The notes: generated by a model not told the origin, from the letters alone. 64,000 nucleotides of DNA from JACMLD01 sp039919885 (GCA_039919885.1 JBDSEV010000059.1:140133-204132), one strand, 5' to 3'; positions 8,221-17,549 are shown, counted from the stretch's first letter. Made by a program: numbers and translations.

Positions 8221-9798
8221 TTAGAACGGCGCATCGTCATCGTCCATCGGTAAATCATTCATTTTGCTGCCTGCCTGCACGTACAGTTTTGCACCGCCTG
8301 CACCCTGGCCCGCACCGCCATCTGGTGGCACTCTTTTAAAATTACCTCCCCCGCCAAAACCTGGCTGGCCGCCCGTTTCATCATCTTCTATAAATTTCTG
8401 GATATGCAGGAGGGCACGCAGCTTCACATTCTCCAGGCTGCCATTACGGTGCTTGGCAATGCGCACATGGGTTTCGCCTTTGTTGCTTTCGCCCATTTCG
8501 TTTTGGTTGATGTCATAATATTCCGGCCGGTAAAGAAACATTACCATATCCGCATCCTGCTCAATGGCGCCGGATTCACGCAAATCACTTAACTGCGGTA
8601 TTTTGTTTCCTTCTTTTCTTGATTCCACTGCACGGCTTAACTGGCTGAGCGCAATAATAGGGACCTGCAATTCCTTGGCAAGGCCTTTTAAGTTGCGCGA
8701 TATATTACTGATCTCCTGCTCCCGGTTGCTGCCGTTGCCGCCGCTGGTACCACTCATCAGCTGCAGGTAATCTATTATAATCAGTCCCACATTGTGTTTA
8801 TTTTTTAACCGCCGGCACTTGGCGCGCAGTTCAAAGATATTCAGCGCAGCCGTATCATCAATAAAGATGGGGGCTTCGGATAACCGTTGAATACCTTTTG
8901 CATAGAGCTGTTTCATTTCATGCTCTTCCAGTTTTCCCCGCGCAATTTTTTCCAGCCATATTTCACTCTCGGCAGAAAGTATACGTTGTACCAGCTGACC
9001 GGCACTCATTTCCAGGCTAAAAAAAGCAACGCCGGTTGGTTTGGTGGGGTGAAGCGCAGCATTACGGGCAAGGTTAAGCGCAAATGCGGTTTTACCCACG
9101 GATGGCCTTGCTGCCAGTATAATCAAATCCGTGCTTTGCCATCCGTACGTAACCCGGTCAAGCGTAGGAAAGCCCGTAGGTACGCCCGTTATATCTTCAT
9201 TTTTATGGCGCATATCTTCTATGCGGGCCACTGTTTTTACGAGTATATCGTCAATCTTATCAAAGTTTTTCCGGAGGTGATTGTTGGTAATCTCAAAAAG
9301 TTTACCCTCCGCATCATCCAGCAGGTCAAATACATCGGTTGAATCTTCGTAGGAGTCATTGATAATTTCGCCGCTGATGCGTATCAGTTCGCGCTGTATA
9401 AATTTTTGCAGGATAATGCGCGCATGTGCCTCTATGTTAGCACTTGATACAACGGCATTGGTTAACCGCGTTACAAAATACGGGCCGCCCACCGTTTCCA
9501 GTTCTTCCTTGCTTTTCAATTCCTCCACCACGGTGAGGATATCAATGGGCTGATTTTTTTGTTGCAACCCCTGCATCACTTTAAACACACGCTGGTGGGC
9601 ATCTATGTAAAAACATTCCGGTTTTAATATTTCAGCCACTACGTCAAACGCACTTTTTTCAAGCATGATAGCACCCAATACCGCCTCTTCCAGGTCTTTT
9701 GCCTGGGGCGGCACCTTGCCATATACCATGGTGCTTAAATCAATCGAACTCTTGCGCCTGCTCTTGGCGCGGTCTTTATTCAGGTTAGTAAAATCCAT
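8221..9798 (-). CDS. dnaB: Replicative DNA helicase
   Basis: 525 residues. DnaB is the hexameric helicase that unwinds DNA at the replication fork. N-terminal helical domain (about 30-130, PPQAKDLEEAVLGAIMLE), linker, then RecA-like ATPase: Walker A RPSVGKTAFALN near residue 230, Walker B LIIIDYLQLMSG, and the arginine-finger region IPQLSDLRESGAIEQDADMV (shown as IPQLSDLRES and GAIEQDADMV). The Gly-rich C-terminal tail ending in an acidic MDDDDAPF is reminiscent of tails that bind partner proteins, but that is inference. No intein. ATG start MDFTNLNK. It borders an AT-rich gap with DnaA-box-like sites. Confidence 0.97.
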   Translation of the reverse strand: MDFTNLNKDRAKSRRKSSIDLSTMVYGKVPPQAKDLEEAVLGAIMLEKSAFDVVAEILKPECFYIDAHQRVFKVMQGLQQKNQPIDILTVVEELKSKEELETVGGPYFVTRLTNAVVSSANIEAHARIILQKFIQRELIRISGEIINDSYEDSTDVFDLLDDAEGKLFEITNNHLRKNFDKIDDILVKTVARIEDMRHKNEDITGVPTGFPTLDRVTYGWQSTDLIILAARPSVGKTAFALNLARNAALHPTKPTGVAFFSLEMSAGQLVQRILSAESEIWLEKIARGKLEEHEMKQLYAKGIQRLSEAPIFIDDTAALNIFELRAKCRRLKNKHNVGLIIIDYLQLMSGTSGGNGSNREQEISNISRNLKGLAKELQVPIIALSQLSRAVESRKEGNKIPQLSDLRESGAIEQDADMVMFLYRPEYYDINQNEMGESNKGETHVRIAKHRNGSLENVKLRALLHIQKFIEDDETGGQPGFGGGGNFKRVPPDGGAGQGAGGAKLYVQAGSKMNDLPMDDDDAPF

Positions 9799-10512
9799 TT
9801 TTATTCAGGGCAGAAAAAGGTGATGGCAATGATTTCGGACAGGTTTCGGTTTTTCTTCGGTTTGAGGATTTGAAAGGCCTGTTTGTCTGGCAACCGCAAC
9901 ATTTCGCTCAGTATTCGGTGCCACGGGAAACCCCGCCGTACCATGTTAAGGAATTGTTACCCGAAAACAGGACGGCGAATATAGCCTTCAATTTTTCGCT
10001 AAAAAAACAAAATGTTCGCTAATATTTATTACCACGCAATGCACCGGTAATCCACGCTGTTTTACACTTATCAACAATATTTATTGGGCTTACCCACAAT
10101 TTAAAAAATTTTAGCACCCTTTCCCAAAGTTTATTCACAAATTTCGTGCATAAGAAAATACGCCTGAAAATTTGGTTTCAATAACAGTTTTATAAGATGT
10201 ACTAGCAACGCCGGTTTGCGGCTTTTAACGCATTTTTTTTGGGTGAAACCAGCCATAGTATTGCTTTCTGTCTGCGGGCGTTGTGCGCGTGTGTGCCAGT
10301 CGTGCGTTTCAGCGTGCGCCTGCCCTGTAATGCCCGTGCAGATTGGCAAAAAGAATTATTATTTTCATTAATTAGGATCTATGGCTGGTACTGCGTTGCA
10401 GGAAGACCGGGTATCGGGGTGCGGTTAACCGCCGTTTAAAAGCCGTTTTTCAGTATATTCAGGCTAGATGCGCCCCATCAATTAAATGTCATACTAGTAA
10501 ACCCCTTTGTTT
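9799..10512. other. 714-base AT-rich gap between divergent genes
   Basis: No open frame with a recognisable product. The left part (9799-9990) is the upstream region of dnaB. The centre is AT-rich and holds three DnaA-box-like 9-mers (reported separately). The right part leads into the nuclease gene and includes the palindrome GGTTAACC near 10423. All genes to the left as far as the window edge point leftward and the next genes to the right point rightward. Confidence 0.6.
10048..10139 (+). other. Cluster of DnaA-box-like sequences, possible oriC or dnaB control region
   Basis: Three 9-mers in one orientation each differ from the DnaA box TTATCCACA at one base: TTATCAACA (10068-10076), TTACCCACA (10090-10098) and TTATTCACA (10131-10139). 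A weaker one, TAATCCACG, is at 10048-10056. They sit in AT-rich DNA with runs such as TTTAAAAAATTTTAG. Known function: DnaA binds such clusters at origins and at some promoters. dnaA itself is not in the window. Whether this is the origin cannot be decided without whole-chromosome GC skew. Confidence 0.4.
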
Positions 10513-11481
10513 ATGGCTTACAACACTTATTTTATTAAGGGTATGCCGGTAACGCTGCCCCGGATTGCTAAAAACAAAAAAAAAGAAATCGCCCACTTGC
10601 TCAATGGCAAGGGATATATCATTCATTACCTGCACCACGCTATTGTGATGAATAAAATAAGAAGGTTTGCTTTTTTTACCGCATCCAACATCAGCGGCCG
10701 GGAATGGAAAAACCAGGAGCGCAGAGGGAAATTTAAAAAAGACGTCGCTATTGCGCCTGGCCACCAGTTTGGCAACGAGTTGTACAATGCCATTCGGGCA
10801 AAAGACGGCCGGCCCAATGATTTTGAACAGGGGCACCTGACCTCCTTCCAGGAAGTGATTTGGGGTGCAACACCCGCCGTGAGAAAACAGGCAGCTACCG
10901 ATACCTTTTATTTTACCAACTGCGTACCCCAGCATGAACGCGTTAATTCGGGCCTGTGGCGCAGCCTGGAACAATACATTCTTAAAACACAAACCATCCG
11001 CCATGATCTTAAAGTAACGGTGATGACCGGGCCGGTTTTGTCTGACAATGATCCCTACTATATTAAAAAGATAGATGGGCAACTGGTAAAAATTCCGTGC
11101 GTATTCTGGAAAGTGATCTACTACGCCAATCAGAAGGGCCTTAATGCAGTTGGTTTTATGATGAGCCATACAAAATTGCTGCTAAAAGATGGTACCGTTA
11201 GTTTTAAAAAAAGCCGCGTGCGCGGCATGGTGGCACCGGCACCTGCCGACGATTTCTTTATGAGTTATAAGTACGACGCGGTGTACCAGGTAAGGGTTGA
11301 GTTCATACAGGAAAAGACGGGCCTCAAATTTATGCTTAACAAAGTGCACCTGCCCTACCAGGTTAAAACCGAAAAAAATCTGCTATACAGGAGAATTGAA
11401 GTACCCCCAGGACGCGCAATGATAGCCGCACAGGAAGGCAAAGCAGTCCTGGATTATAAACTGGAAGGCATTACATTATAA
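10513..11481 (+). CDS. DNA/RNA non-specific endonuclease (NUC1 family)
   Basis: 322 residues from ATG at 10513. The beta-beta-alpha-metal nuclease core is visible: EQGHLTS at 105-111, a variant of the DRGH motif with His108 as the expected general base, then TNCVPQ at 135-140, Asn145 as metal ligand and W149/E153 in the following helix, as in Serratia-type nucleases that cut DNA and RNA without sequence specificity. No signal peptide is seen, unlike secreted Serratia nuclease. The replacement of Asp-Arg by Glu-Gln in the motif is a known type of variation but lowers certainty about activity. A TTG two codons earlier is possible. First gene of a plus-strand cassette with a GH19 enzyme and a caspase-like protease. 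Confidence 0.87.
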   Translation: MAYNTYFIKGMPVTLPRIAKNKKKEIAHLLNGKGYIIHYLHHAIVMNKIRRFAFFTASNISGREWKNQERRGKFKKDVAIAPGHQFGNELYNAIRAKDGRPNDFEQGHLTSFQEVIWGATPAVRKQAATDTFYFTNCVPQHERVNSGLWRSLEQYILKTQTIRHDLKVTVMTGPVLSDNDPYYIKKIDGQLVKIPCVFWKVIYYANQKGLNAVGFMMSHTKLLLKDGTVSFKKSRVRGMVAPAPADDFFMSYKYDAVYQVRVEFIQEKTGLKFMLNKVHLPYQVKTEKNLLYRRIEVPPGRAMIAAQEGKAVLDYKLEGITL

Positions 11482-11591
11482 CAGCATACAAAGCCATTTA
11501 CGGCATGGCAAAACAATGTACCCGGTTTATGGTATTGTTTTATTAAGCGCGGTGCCGCATATTTGACAAACGTACCAACTACAGCAATTGA

Positions 11592-11678
11592 ATGATTACT
11601 GCTGCCGTCCCTCCAAAACAAAGCCCCGATGACACGGTATCAATAAAAGTTTTACCGGTTGAAATAAACCGGCAATAA
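11592..11678 (+). CDS. Possible 28-residue small protein
   Basis: ATG at 11592 opens a 28-codon frame ending TAA at 11676-11678, 13 bases before the GH19 gene. The peptide begins MITAAVPPKQSPDD and ends VLPVEINRQ; it is not low-complexity and has no membrane segment. It could be a real small gene, a leader, or the remnant of a larger one. No homologue is recognised. Confidence 0.3.
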   Translation: MITAAVPPKQSPDDTVSIKVLPVEINRQ

Positions 11679-11691
11679 AAATGCATGCAAT

Positions 11692-12273
11692 ATGACGCTT
11701 GGACAAATTAAAGAAACAACCTGTTCTTCCACTATCAACGCTTCAAAATTTATGGTATTCATCAACGAAACCTGTGATAAGTTTGAGATCAGTACCCCCA
11801 TCCGGCAGCTTTGCTTCCTGGCGCAGGTGGGCCACGAGAGCGGGAGCCTTTTTTTTACCGAAGAACTAGCCAGCGGTGCTGCCTATGAAGGACGTAAAAA
11901 CCTGGGCAATACCCAGCCTGGCGACGGCATCCGTTTTAAGGGCCGTGGGCTGATACAGATAACCGGGCGCGCCAATTACAAAGCGGTAGGCGATGCACTG
12001 GGCATCAACCTCGTGGCAAACCCTAAACTGCTGGGCGGCAAAAATGTTAATCTCTGCACCAGTGCGCAGCTGAAAAATGCCGCCATGAGTGCTGGTTGGT
12101 ACTGGAACAGCCGTAAACTAAATGCCATCGCAGACAAGATAGACATCCGCAAACCTATAGAAACCGGTACCAACCTGGAATATTTTATACTGCTCACCAA
12201 AAAAATAAATGGTGGCACCAATGGCCTGAATGACCGGCTGAACAGGTACAGCGCAGGGGTAAAATTCTTTTGA
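11692..12273 (+). CDS. GH19-family lysozyme/chitinase-like enzyme
   Basis: 193 residues. Glycoside hydrolase family 19 enzymes cleave chitin or, in phage-endolysin-like members, peptidoglycan. The core is seen as FLAQVGHESGSLFFTEE (Glu49 is the likely catalytic acid, Glu57/58 candidates for the second), AYEGRKNLGN, and GIRFKGRGLIQITGRANY at 79-96, the substrate-cleft segment. There is no signal peptide and no carbohydrate-binding domain, so the form resembles phage endolysins that need a holin or other route to reach the wall. No holin or phage gene is near. It lies between a nuclease and a caspase-like protease on the same strand. Confidence 0.87.
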   Translation: MTLGQIKETTCSSTINASKFMVFINETCDKFEISTPIRQLCFLAQVGHESGSLFFTEELASGAAYEGRKNLGNTQPGDGIRFKGRGLIQITGRANYKAVGDALGINLVANPKLLGGKNVNLCTSAQLKNAAMSAGWYWNSRKLNAIADKIDIRKPIETGTNLEYFILLTKKINGGTNGLNDRLNRYSAGVKFF

Positions 12274-12317
12274 TAATCGAATCAGTAATTATTCCTTAGA
12301 AAACTCAACCAATCATA

Positions 12318-13124
12318 ATGAAAAGAGCACTTTTAGTGGGCATCAATAAATACCCCGACCCCAACAATAACCTGCATGGCTGTATCAATGACATCAATGA
12401 TGTGGCGGGTTTTCTAACCGCGCAAAAACAATTTAGTATGCCCGATATCAGGTTGCTGGCAGATGAACGCGCCACAAAAGCCAATATCATTGAAAGGCTG
12501 ACCTGGCTGGTGTCTGGTGCCAAGCCCGGCGACCAGCTATTGTTTCACTACAGCGGTCATGGCGCGCAAATGGCAACCCGTTCTAAAAAAGGAGAGATAG
12601 ACGGGCTGGATGAAGTCATTTGTCCGTACGATTTTGACTGGACCGATAACACCGCGCTGAAGGATAAAGAGTTTGCAAAGATATTCGCCGGCCTGCCGAA
12701 AGGCGTTGAATTTATCTGGATTTCAGATTCCTGCCATTCGCAGGATTTATCGCGGGATTTTAAAAAGCCCGTTCCGGGAATATTTAAAGTAAGGACCATG
12801 ACACCGCCCGCAGACATTGCCTGGCGAAACATGAGTGCAATGGTATCAGTTGTCCCATCAAAAGCATTGGCCAAAACCGCAAAAGCGCTTAACCTTGCTC
12901 TTATCAGTGGTTGCAAAAGCAATCAGGAAAGTGCAGATGCGGTGTTCAACAAAAGAGCCAATGGCGCCCTCACCTATTTCCTTTTAAAATCACTAAATAC
13001 AAAAACCCCTCCGTCGCTCCGGCAACTGGTAACCACCATCAATAAAAGCTTGCGGAAAATAAAATACCCGCAGGAACCGCAGGTAGAAGGCAGTGCAACG
13101 CTGTTAGACGCCCTTTTTTTCTGA
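12318..13124 (+). CDS. Caspase-family (metacaspase-like) protease
   Basis: 268 residues. The p20-type caspase fold is visible: N-terminal strand RALLVGINKYPD, the catalytic His in HYSGHGAQ (His81) and the catalytic Cys in ISDSCHSQ (Cys139), both intact, followed by a p10-like end with GCKSNQESADAVF and GALTYFLLKSL. Peptidase family C14 members cut after basic or acidic residues and are used in programmed cell death and bacterial defence modules. It has no extra domain, no signal peptide and no sensor partner is obvious next door. 44 bases after the GH19 stop, so co-transcription is likely. Confidence 0.9.
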   Translation: MKRALLVGINKYPDPNNNLHGCINDINDVAGFLTAQKQFSMPDIRLLADERATKANIIERLTWLVSGAKPGDQLLFHYSGHGAQMATRSKKGEIDGLDEVICPYDFDWTDNTALKDKEFAKIFAGLPKGVEFIWISDSCHSQDLSRDFKKPVPGIFKVRTMTPPADIAWRNMSAMVSVVPSKALAKTAKALNLALISGCKSNQESADAVFNKRANGALTYFLLKSLNTKTPPSLRQLVTTINKSLRKIKYPQEPQVEGSATLLDALFF

Positions 13125-13255
13125 GCGATTTGATAAAATTGAGGTAATCATCAAACTGCGCCATCCTGCAGCATTGCGCAGTACACACTACTGTAACAAG
13201 GTAATTTAAGGTTTGAATGGTCCACCTGGCGCTGCAAAAAAAGTTGCCATCGTCT

Positions 13256-14761
13256 TCAACTACCGGCAATCGCATCCCCCGGCAATAAAATCCATTCCTT
13301 TGAGTAAGGCTTCAGTAATTTGTCGGCCGCTGCAGGTCCCCAGGTACCGGGACCGTAGAACCGCAATTGTTTGCCTGGATGTTTTTGCCAGGCGTTGATA
13401 ACGGGCATCACTACTTTCCAGGCCGCTTCCACCTGGTCTGCACGCATAAATAAAGTGGCATCACCTTCCAGTACATCCAGCAAAAGCGTTTCATATGCCT
13501 CTGGTATATCCTGGGTGTAGGCATCCTTGTACATAAAATCCATTTCTACCGGCGTCAGTTTCATCTGCAAACCGGGTATTTTGCTTTCGAACAGCAGACT
13601 GATTTCCTGCTCCGGCTGTATACTGATGATGAGTCGGTTCGGCACCGTATCGTCTTTAAATATTTTGTAAGGGGAATCTTTGAATTGTATTACAATTACC
13701 GAGGCCTGGCGTTGTAACGCTTTGCCCGTCCGCAAAAAAAACGGCACTCCCTTCCATCTTTTGTTATTGATGAAAAGACGGGCTGCCACATAGGTTTCGG
13801 TTACAGATGTGGGTACTACGTGCTCTTCTGACCGATACGCTTTCTGCGGTACGTTATTTACCAATCCATCTGTATATTGACCGCGGACTACGTCATTGAA
13901 AACGTCTTCCGGTTTATACAGCTGAATGTCTTTCAAAACTTTTGCTTTTACATTGCGGATTAGTTCCGGTTCATACTTGCCGGGGCACTCCATGGCTATT
14001 ACGCACAGCAGTTGCAGGAGATGGTTTTGGATCATATCGCGAATGGCGCCGGCGCCGTCGTAATAACCGCCACGGCTACCCACTGTTACCGACTCCGCTA
14101 CGGAAATCTGCACATGATCAATAAACTGGTTGTTCCACAATGGCTCAAATACATGATTGGCAAAACGGAAGGCCAGTATATTCTGAACGGTTTCCTTGCC
14201 CAGGTAATGATCAATGCGGTACAGTTGTTTCTCTGCAAACCGTTTTTGCAGAAACTTGTTGAGCGTCTGCGCCGTAGACAAATCAGTACCGAAAGGTTTT
14301 TCAATTACAATGCGGTGCAGGTGGCTGTTTGTACAAAGCTTCTGTTTATACAACCCTTCGGAAATGGTTTCAATAAACCGCGGTGAAACCGCGTAATAAA
14401 ACATCCGAACCCCTTGGCGCGGATGCAGCCGTTCAAAATTGTCCAGCTGTTGTTTTAAGTTGCTATAGGTATCAGGACTCATAAAATCACCCTGCATGTA
14501 AAGCAATTTTGCCGAAAATTTTTTCCAGGCTGCTCCATCTGCCTGTCCCGCCCTTGAGAACGTGTTGACCCCCGCAAGAAGATCTTTGCTAAATTCTTCC
14601 TGCGTGGCCGCCAGGTAGTCGATACAAAGAATATTAAATACATCGGGCAGGTGATTGCCCAAAAATAAATTGAATAGCGCGGGTATGAGTTTGCGACGCG
14701 TCAGATCGCCCTTCGCTCCAAAAATAACAATGGTTGCAGGATGCAATTTGGTTTCTTTCAT
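13256..14761 (-). CDS. zwf: Glucose-6-phosphate 1-dehydrogenase
   Basis: 501 residues, full length. Zwf oxidises glucose 6-phosphate to 6-phosphogluconolactone with NADP+ (or NAD+), the first step of the oxidative pentose phosphate pathway. N-terminal Rossmann motif IFGAKGDLTRRKL at 13-25, where Lys replaces the common Ser, and the active-site signature RIDHYLGKE near residue 180. The conserved IEKPFGTDL precedes it. gnd and pgl, often adjacent, are not in this window. The gene is convergent with the caspase gene. A promoter-like box ends only 8 bases before the ATG, implying a nearly leaderless mRNA. Confidence 0.97.
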   Translation of the reverse strand: MKETKLHPATIVIFGAKGDLTRRKLIPALFNLFLGNHLPDVFNILCIDYLAATQEEFSKDLLAGVNTFSRAGQADGAAWKKFSAKLLYMQGDFMSPDTYSNLKQQLDNFERLHPRQGVRMFYYAVSPRFIETISEGLYKQKLCTNSHLHRIVIEKPFGTDLSTAQTLNKFLQKRFAEKQLYRIDHYLGKETVQNILAFRFANHVFEPLWNNQFIDHVQISVAESVTVGSRGGYYDGAGAIRDMIQNHLLQLLCVIAMECPGKYEPELIRNVKAKVLKDIQLYKPEDVFNDVVRGQYTDGLVNNVPQKAYRSEEHVVPTSVTETYVAARLFINNKRWKGVPFFLRTGKALQRQASVIVIQFKDSPYKIFKDDTVPNRLIISIQPEQEISLLFESKIPGLQMKLTPVEMDFMYKDAYTQDIPEAYETLLLDVLEGDATLFMRADQVEAAWKVVMPVINAWQKHPGKQLRFYGPGTWGPAAADKLLKPYSKEWILLPGDAIAGS

Positions 14762-14769
14762 ATTGGGTG

Positions 14770-14777
14770 CAAAGGTA
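14770..14777 (-). promoter_or_regulatory. -7 promoter box for zwf
   Basis: Reads TACCTTTG on the minus strand, an exact TAnnTTTG match, 8 bases before the zwf ATG. If used, transcription would begin only a few bases before the start codon. Confidence 0.5.
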
Positions 14778-14916
14778 TAGGGTTTGCGGTATCCGGTTTA
14801 AGGCGAAAGGTTAAACGTGCAGGCATAAAAAGCCGAAAGTGCAGAAAGCAGGCGGTTCCAAAATGGGGAACCATATTCCGTACAGCTTCCAGCTGACGCC
14901 TTAGCGCTTTCCGCCC

Positions 14917-14924
14917 TATCTTTG
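14917..14924 (+). promoter_or_regulatory. -7 promoter box for pheT
   Basis: TATCTTTG, an exact match to TAnnTTTG, 25 bases before the pheT ATG. Confidence 0.55.
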
Positions 14925-14949
14925 CGCCAATTGAAATTGAATTAACCGT

Positions 14950-17379
14950 ATGACTATTTCTTATAATTGGCTATCTGAATACCTGCCGGTGGTAATTGAG
15001 CCGGAAAGATTGAGCAAAATATTGACTTCACTGGGGCTGGAAGTAGAGCACCTGGAGCAGTATGAAGAATTGAAAGGAGGTTTAAAGGGCCTGGTGGTGG
15101 GCGAAGTGCTGGAAAGCAACCCGCATCCAAACGCGGATAAATTAAAACTGACCAGGGTATCCGTAGGTAGCGATCAACATTTACAAATTGTTTGCGGCGC
15201 CGCCAATGTAGCCGTCGGCCAAAAAGTGGTGGTTGCTCCTATCGGTAGCACCATTTACCCCAAGAACGGCGCGCCGGTAACCATGAAACTGGCCAAAATC
15301 CGGGGAGAAGAAAGTTACGGAATGATTTGCGCGGAGGACGAAATAGGACTGAGTGACAACCATGCCGGCATACTGGTATTGCCCGCCAACATAAAAACCG
15401 GAACACCCGCAGCCACCTATTTTCAGCCCTATACTGACTGGATATTTGAGATTGGCCTTACGCCCAACCGCATGGATGCCATGAGCCACCTGGGCGTAGC
15501 AAGGGATGTTTGCGCTTACCTGACGCACCACGATAAAAAAGACAGCAGGGTAAAAGCCCCCAACAGCAATAGTTTTAAGCCCGATAACAATAGCCTGTCC
15601 ATGGCAGTTAGTATCGAAAATAAGCAGGCCTGCCAGCGTTACAGTGGCGTTAGCATCAGCGGCGTTACGGTAAAAGAAAGCCCCCTATGGGTACAGCACA
15701 AGTTGCGGGCGATCGGCGTCAGGCCTATCAACAATATTGTAGACATTACAAATTTTATCCTGCACGAAACCGGGCAGCCCCTGCATGCTTTTGATGCCGC
15801 TGCTATCATTGGTAATAAAATAATTGTCAAAAATGTTCCGGAAGGCACCCCATTTATAACGCTCGATAATAAAGAACGAAAGCTGGGCAGAGAAGACCTG
15901 GTTATCAGCAACAGCGAGCAACCAATGTGTATTGCCGGTGTATTTGGCGGCATTGAGAGCGGCGTTACTGCAAGTACCACCAGCATCTTTCTTGAGAGTG
16001 CCTGGTTTAACCCGGTAGACATCCGGAAAACATCTTTCCGGCACGGACTGCGGACAGACGCGGCCATACGTTTCGAAAAAAATACGGATATCAGTAGTAC
16101 CGTCAATGTGCTCAAACGCGCAGCCCTGCTGATAAAAGAGGTGGCCGGCGGTACCATCAGTTCGGATATTGTGGATGTGTATCCTGATAAAAAAGAAAAA
16201 ATACAGGTACACCTCAAACACCATTACCTTAAAAAACTGAGTGGTAAAAAATACCACCAGGATACGGTAAAAGATATACTCACAGGCCTTGGCTTTGAAG
16301 TAATGAAAGAGGGCATGGATGATATCTGGGTAGCCGCACCCTACAGCAAGCCCGATATACATTCGCCTGCCGACGTGGTAGAAGAAATTATGCGCATAGA
16401 CGGGTACGATAATATTGAAATACCCAGCAGCATTACCATTTCGCCATCGGTTGATGCCGAAGGAAACCGGTATGTCTATAAAGAAAAAGCAGCCAATTAC
16501 CTTGCTGGGCTCGGCTTCAATGAAATACTAACCAACTCTATTACCAACAGTGCTTTTTATACTACTGAAGAATTGAGCACCGCTGTAAAAATGCTGAACA
16601 GCCTCAGCGCCGACCTCAATATCATGCGCCCTTCTATGCTGGAAACGGGCCTGCAATCAATAGCGCACAACATTAATCGCCGCAATCATAATTTGCGATT
16701 TTTTGAATTTGGAAAAACGTACAGCAGCAGCCAACCCGGTGTATACGAAGAATACGAACACCTCAGTCTCTATATTACGGGACAGGTGCAGGATGACTCC
16801 TGGAAAGGCAAGGGGGCCGATAGCGATCTCTACTATGTGAAAGGAACGATAGAACGCGTCTTCAATCTATTGGGATGGAAGACGGTATTGTTTTCAAACG
16901 CTGTAAACAACAAACTTAATTATTGCATGGAGCTGGTCATCAATGGCACGCTGGTGGCCACACTGGGTGCGGTCAACAAAAACACGTTGCGTGTTTTTGA
17001 CATCAAACAACCGGTATGGTTTGCAGATATTAACTGGAGTTCCGTATTGGCCCTGTTACAGCAACGGCCTGGCATTAAGGCAACCGAATTACCTAGGCAA
17101 TTGCCGGTGCAGCGTGACCTGGCATTGGTTGTTCCAAAAGCTACGGCATACGATACGCTCGAGAAAACCATTCGCCAAATTAAACTGGAAAAATTGCAGG
17201 GAATGCAGTTATTTGATGTTTTTGAGAGTGAGAAACTGGGAAAAGATAAAAAATCACTGGCAGTAAGTTTCACTTTCCTGGACGACGAAAAGACACTGAC
17301 CGACAAAGAGATTGACGGTATGATGAACAAGATAATGATCGCCATGGAAACCAACTTAAACGCGGAAATCAGAAAATAA
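14950..17379 (+). CDS. pheT: Phenylalanine--tRNA ligase beta subunit
   Basis: 809 residues. PheT joins PheS in the alpha2-beta2 synthetase that charges tRNA-Phe. Domains in order: N-terminal B1 segment (MTISYNWLSEYLP), tRNA-binding OB domain about 40-150 (GEVLESNPHPNADKLKL), B3/B4 editing domain about 215-385 (with HAFDA and RTDAAIRFEKN), B5 about 410-480, catalytic-like B6/B7, and the C-terminal anticodon-binding ferredoxin-like domain from about 710 (QLPVQRDLALVV). pheS is not adjacent, as is usual in Bacteroidota. It begins the pheT, ZapB-like, zapA, rny series. Confidence 0.97.
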   Translation: MTISYNWLSEYLPVVIEPERLSKILTSLGLEVEHLEQYEELKGGLKGLVVGEVLESNPHPNADKLKLTRVSVGSDQHLQIVCGAANVAVGQKVVVAPIGSTIYPKNGAPVTMKLAKIRGEESYGMICAEDEIGLSDNHAGILVLPANIKTGTPAATYFQPYTDWIFEIGLTPNRMDAMSHLGVARDVCAYLTHHDKKDSRVKAPNSNSFKPDNNSLSMAVSIENKQACQRYSGVSISGVTVKESPLWVQHKLRAIGVRPINNIVDITNFILHETGQPLHAFDAAAIIGNKIIVKNVPEGTPFITLDNKERKLGREDLVISNSEQPMCIAGVFGGIESGVTASTTSIFLESAWFNPVDIRKTSFRHGLRTDAAIRFEKNTDISSTVNVLKRAALLIKEVAGGTISSDIVDVYPDKKEKIQVHLKHHYLKKLSGKKYHQDTVKDILTGLGFEVMKEGMDDIWVAAPYSKPDIHSPADVVEEIMRIDGYDNIEIPSSITISPSVDAEGNRYVYKEKAANYLAGLGFNEILTNSITNSAFYTTEELSTAVKMLNSLSADLNIMRPSMLETGLQSIAHNINRRNHNLRFFEFGKTYSSSQPGVYEEYEHLSLYITGQVQDDSWKGKGADSDLYYVKGTIERVFNLLGWKTVLFSNAVNNKLNYCMELVINGTLVATLGAVNKNTLRVFDIKQPVWFADINWSSVLALLQQRPGIKATELPRQLPVQRDLALVVPKATAYDTLEKTIRQIKLEKLQGMQLFDVFESEKLGKDKKSLAVSFTFLDDEKTLTDKEIDGMMNKIMIAMETNLNAEIRK

Positions 17380-17549
17380 AACTTGTGGGTAAGCTACCTG
17401 GGCTGGCTTGCTGGAAATTTAACTTGTAACCTGAAAAACGCCGGATTGAATAAACGTGCGTGCAAAAATAAAAGTTTGAATCCTTTACAACGACATTTAC
17501 AATTGACATCCTGCCCTTTTCAATGCTTGAGTAAACCAACCCATGCGGC

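Noticed and set aside
13132..13196. Hairpin CTGCGC/GCGCAG after the caspase gene
   Set aside because: Long loop and no T-run; could not be supported as a terminator.
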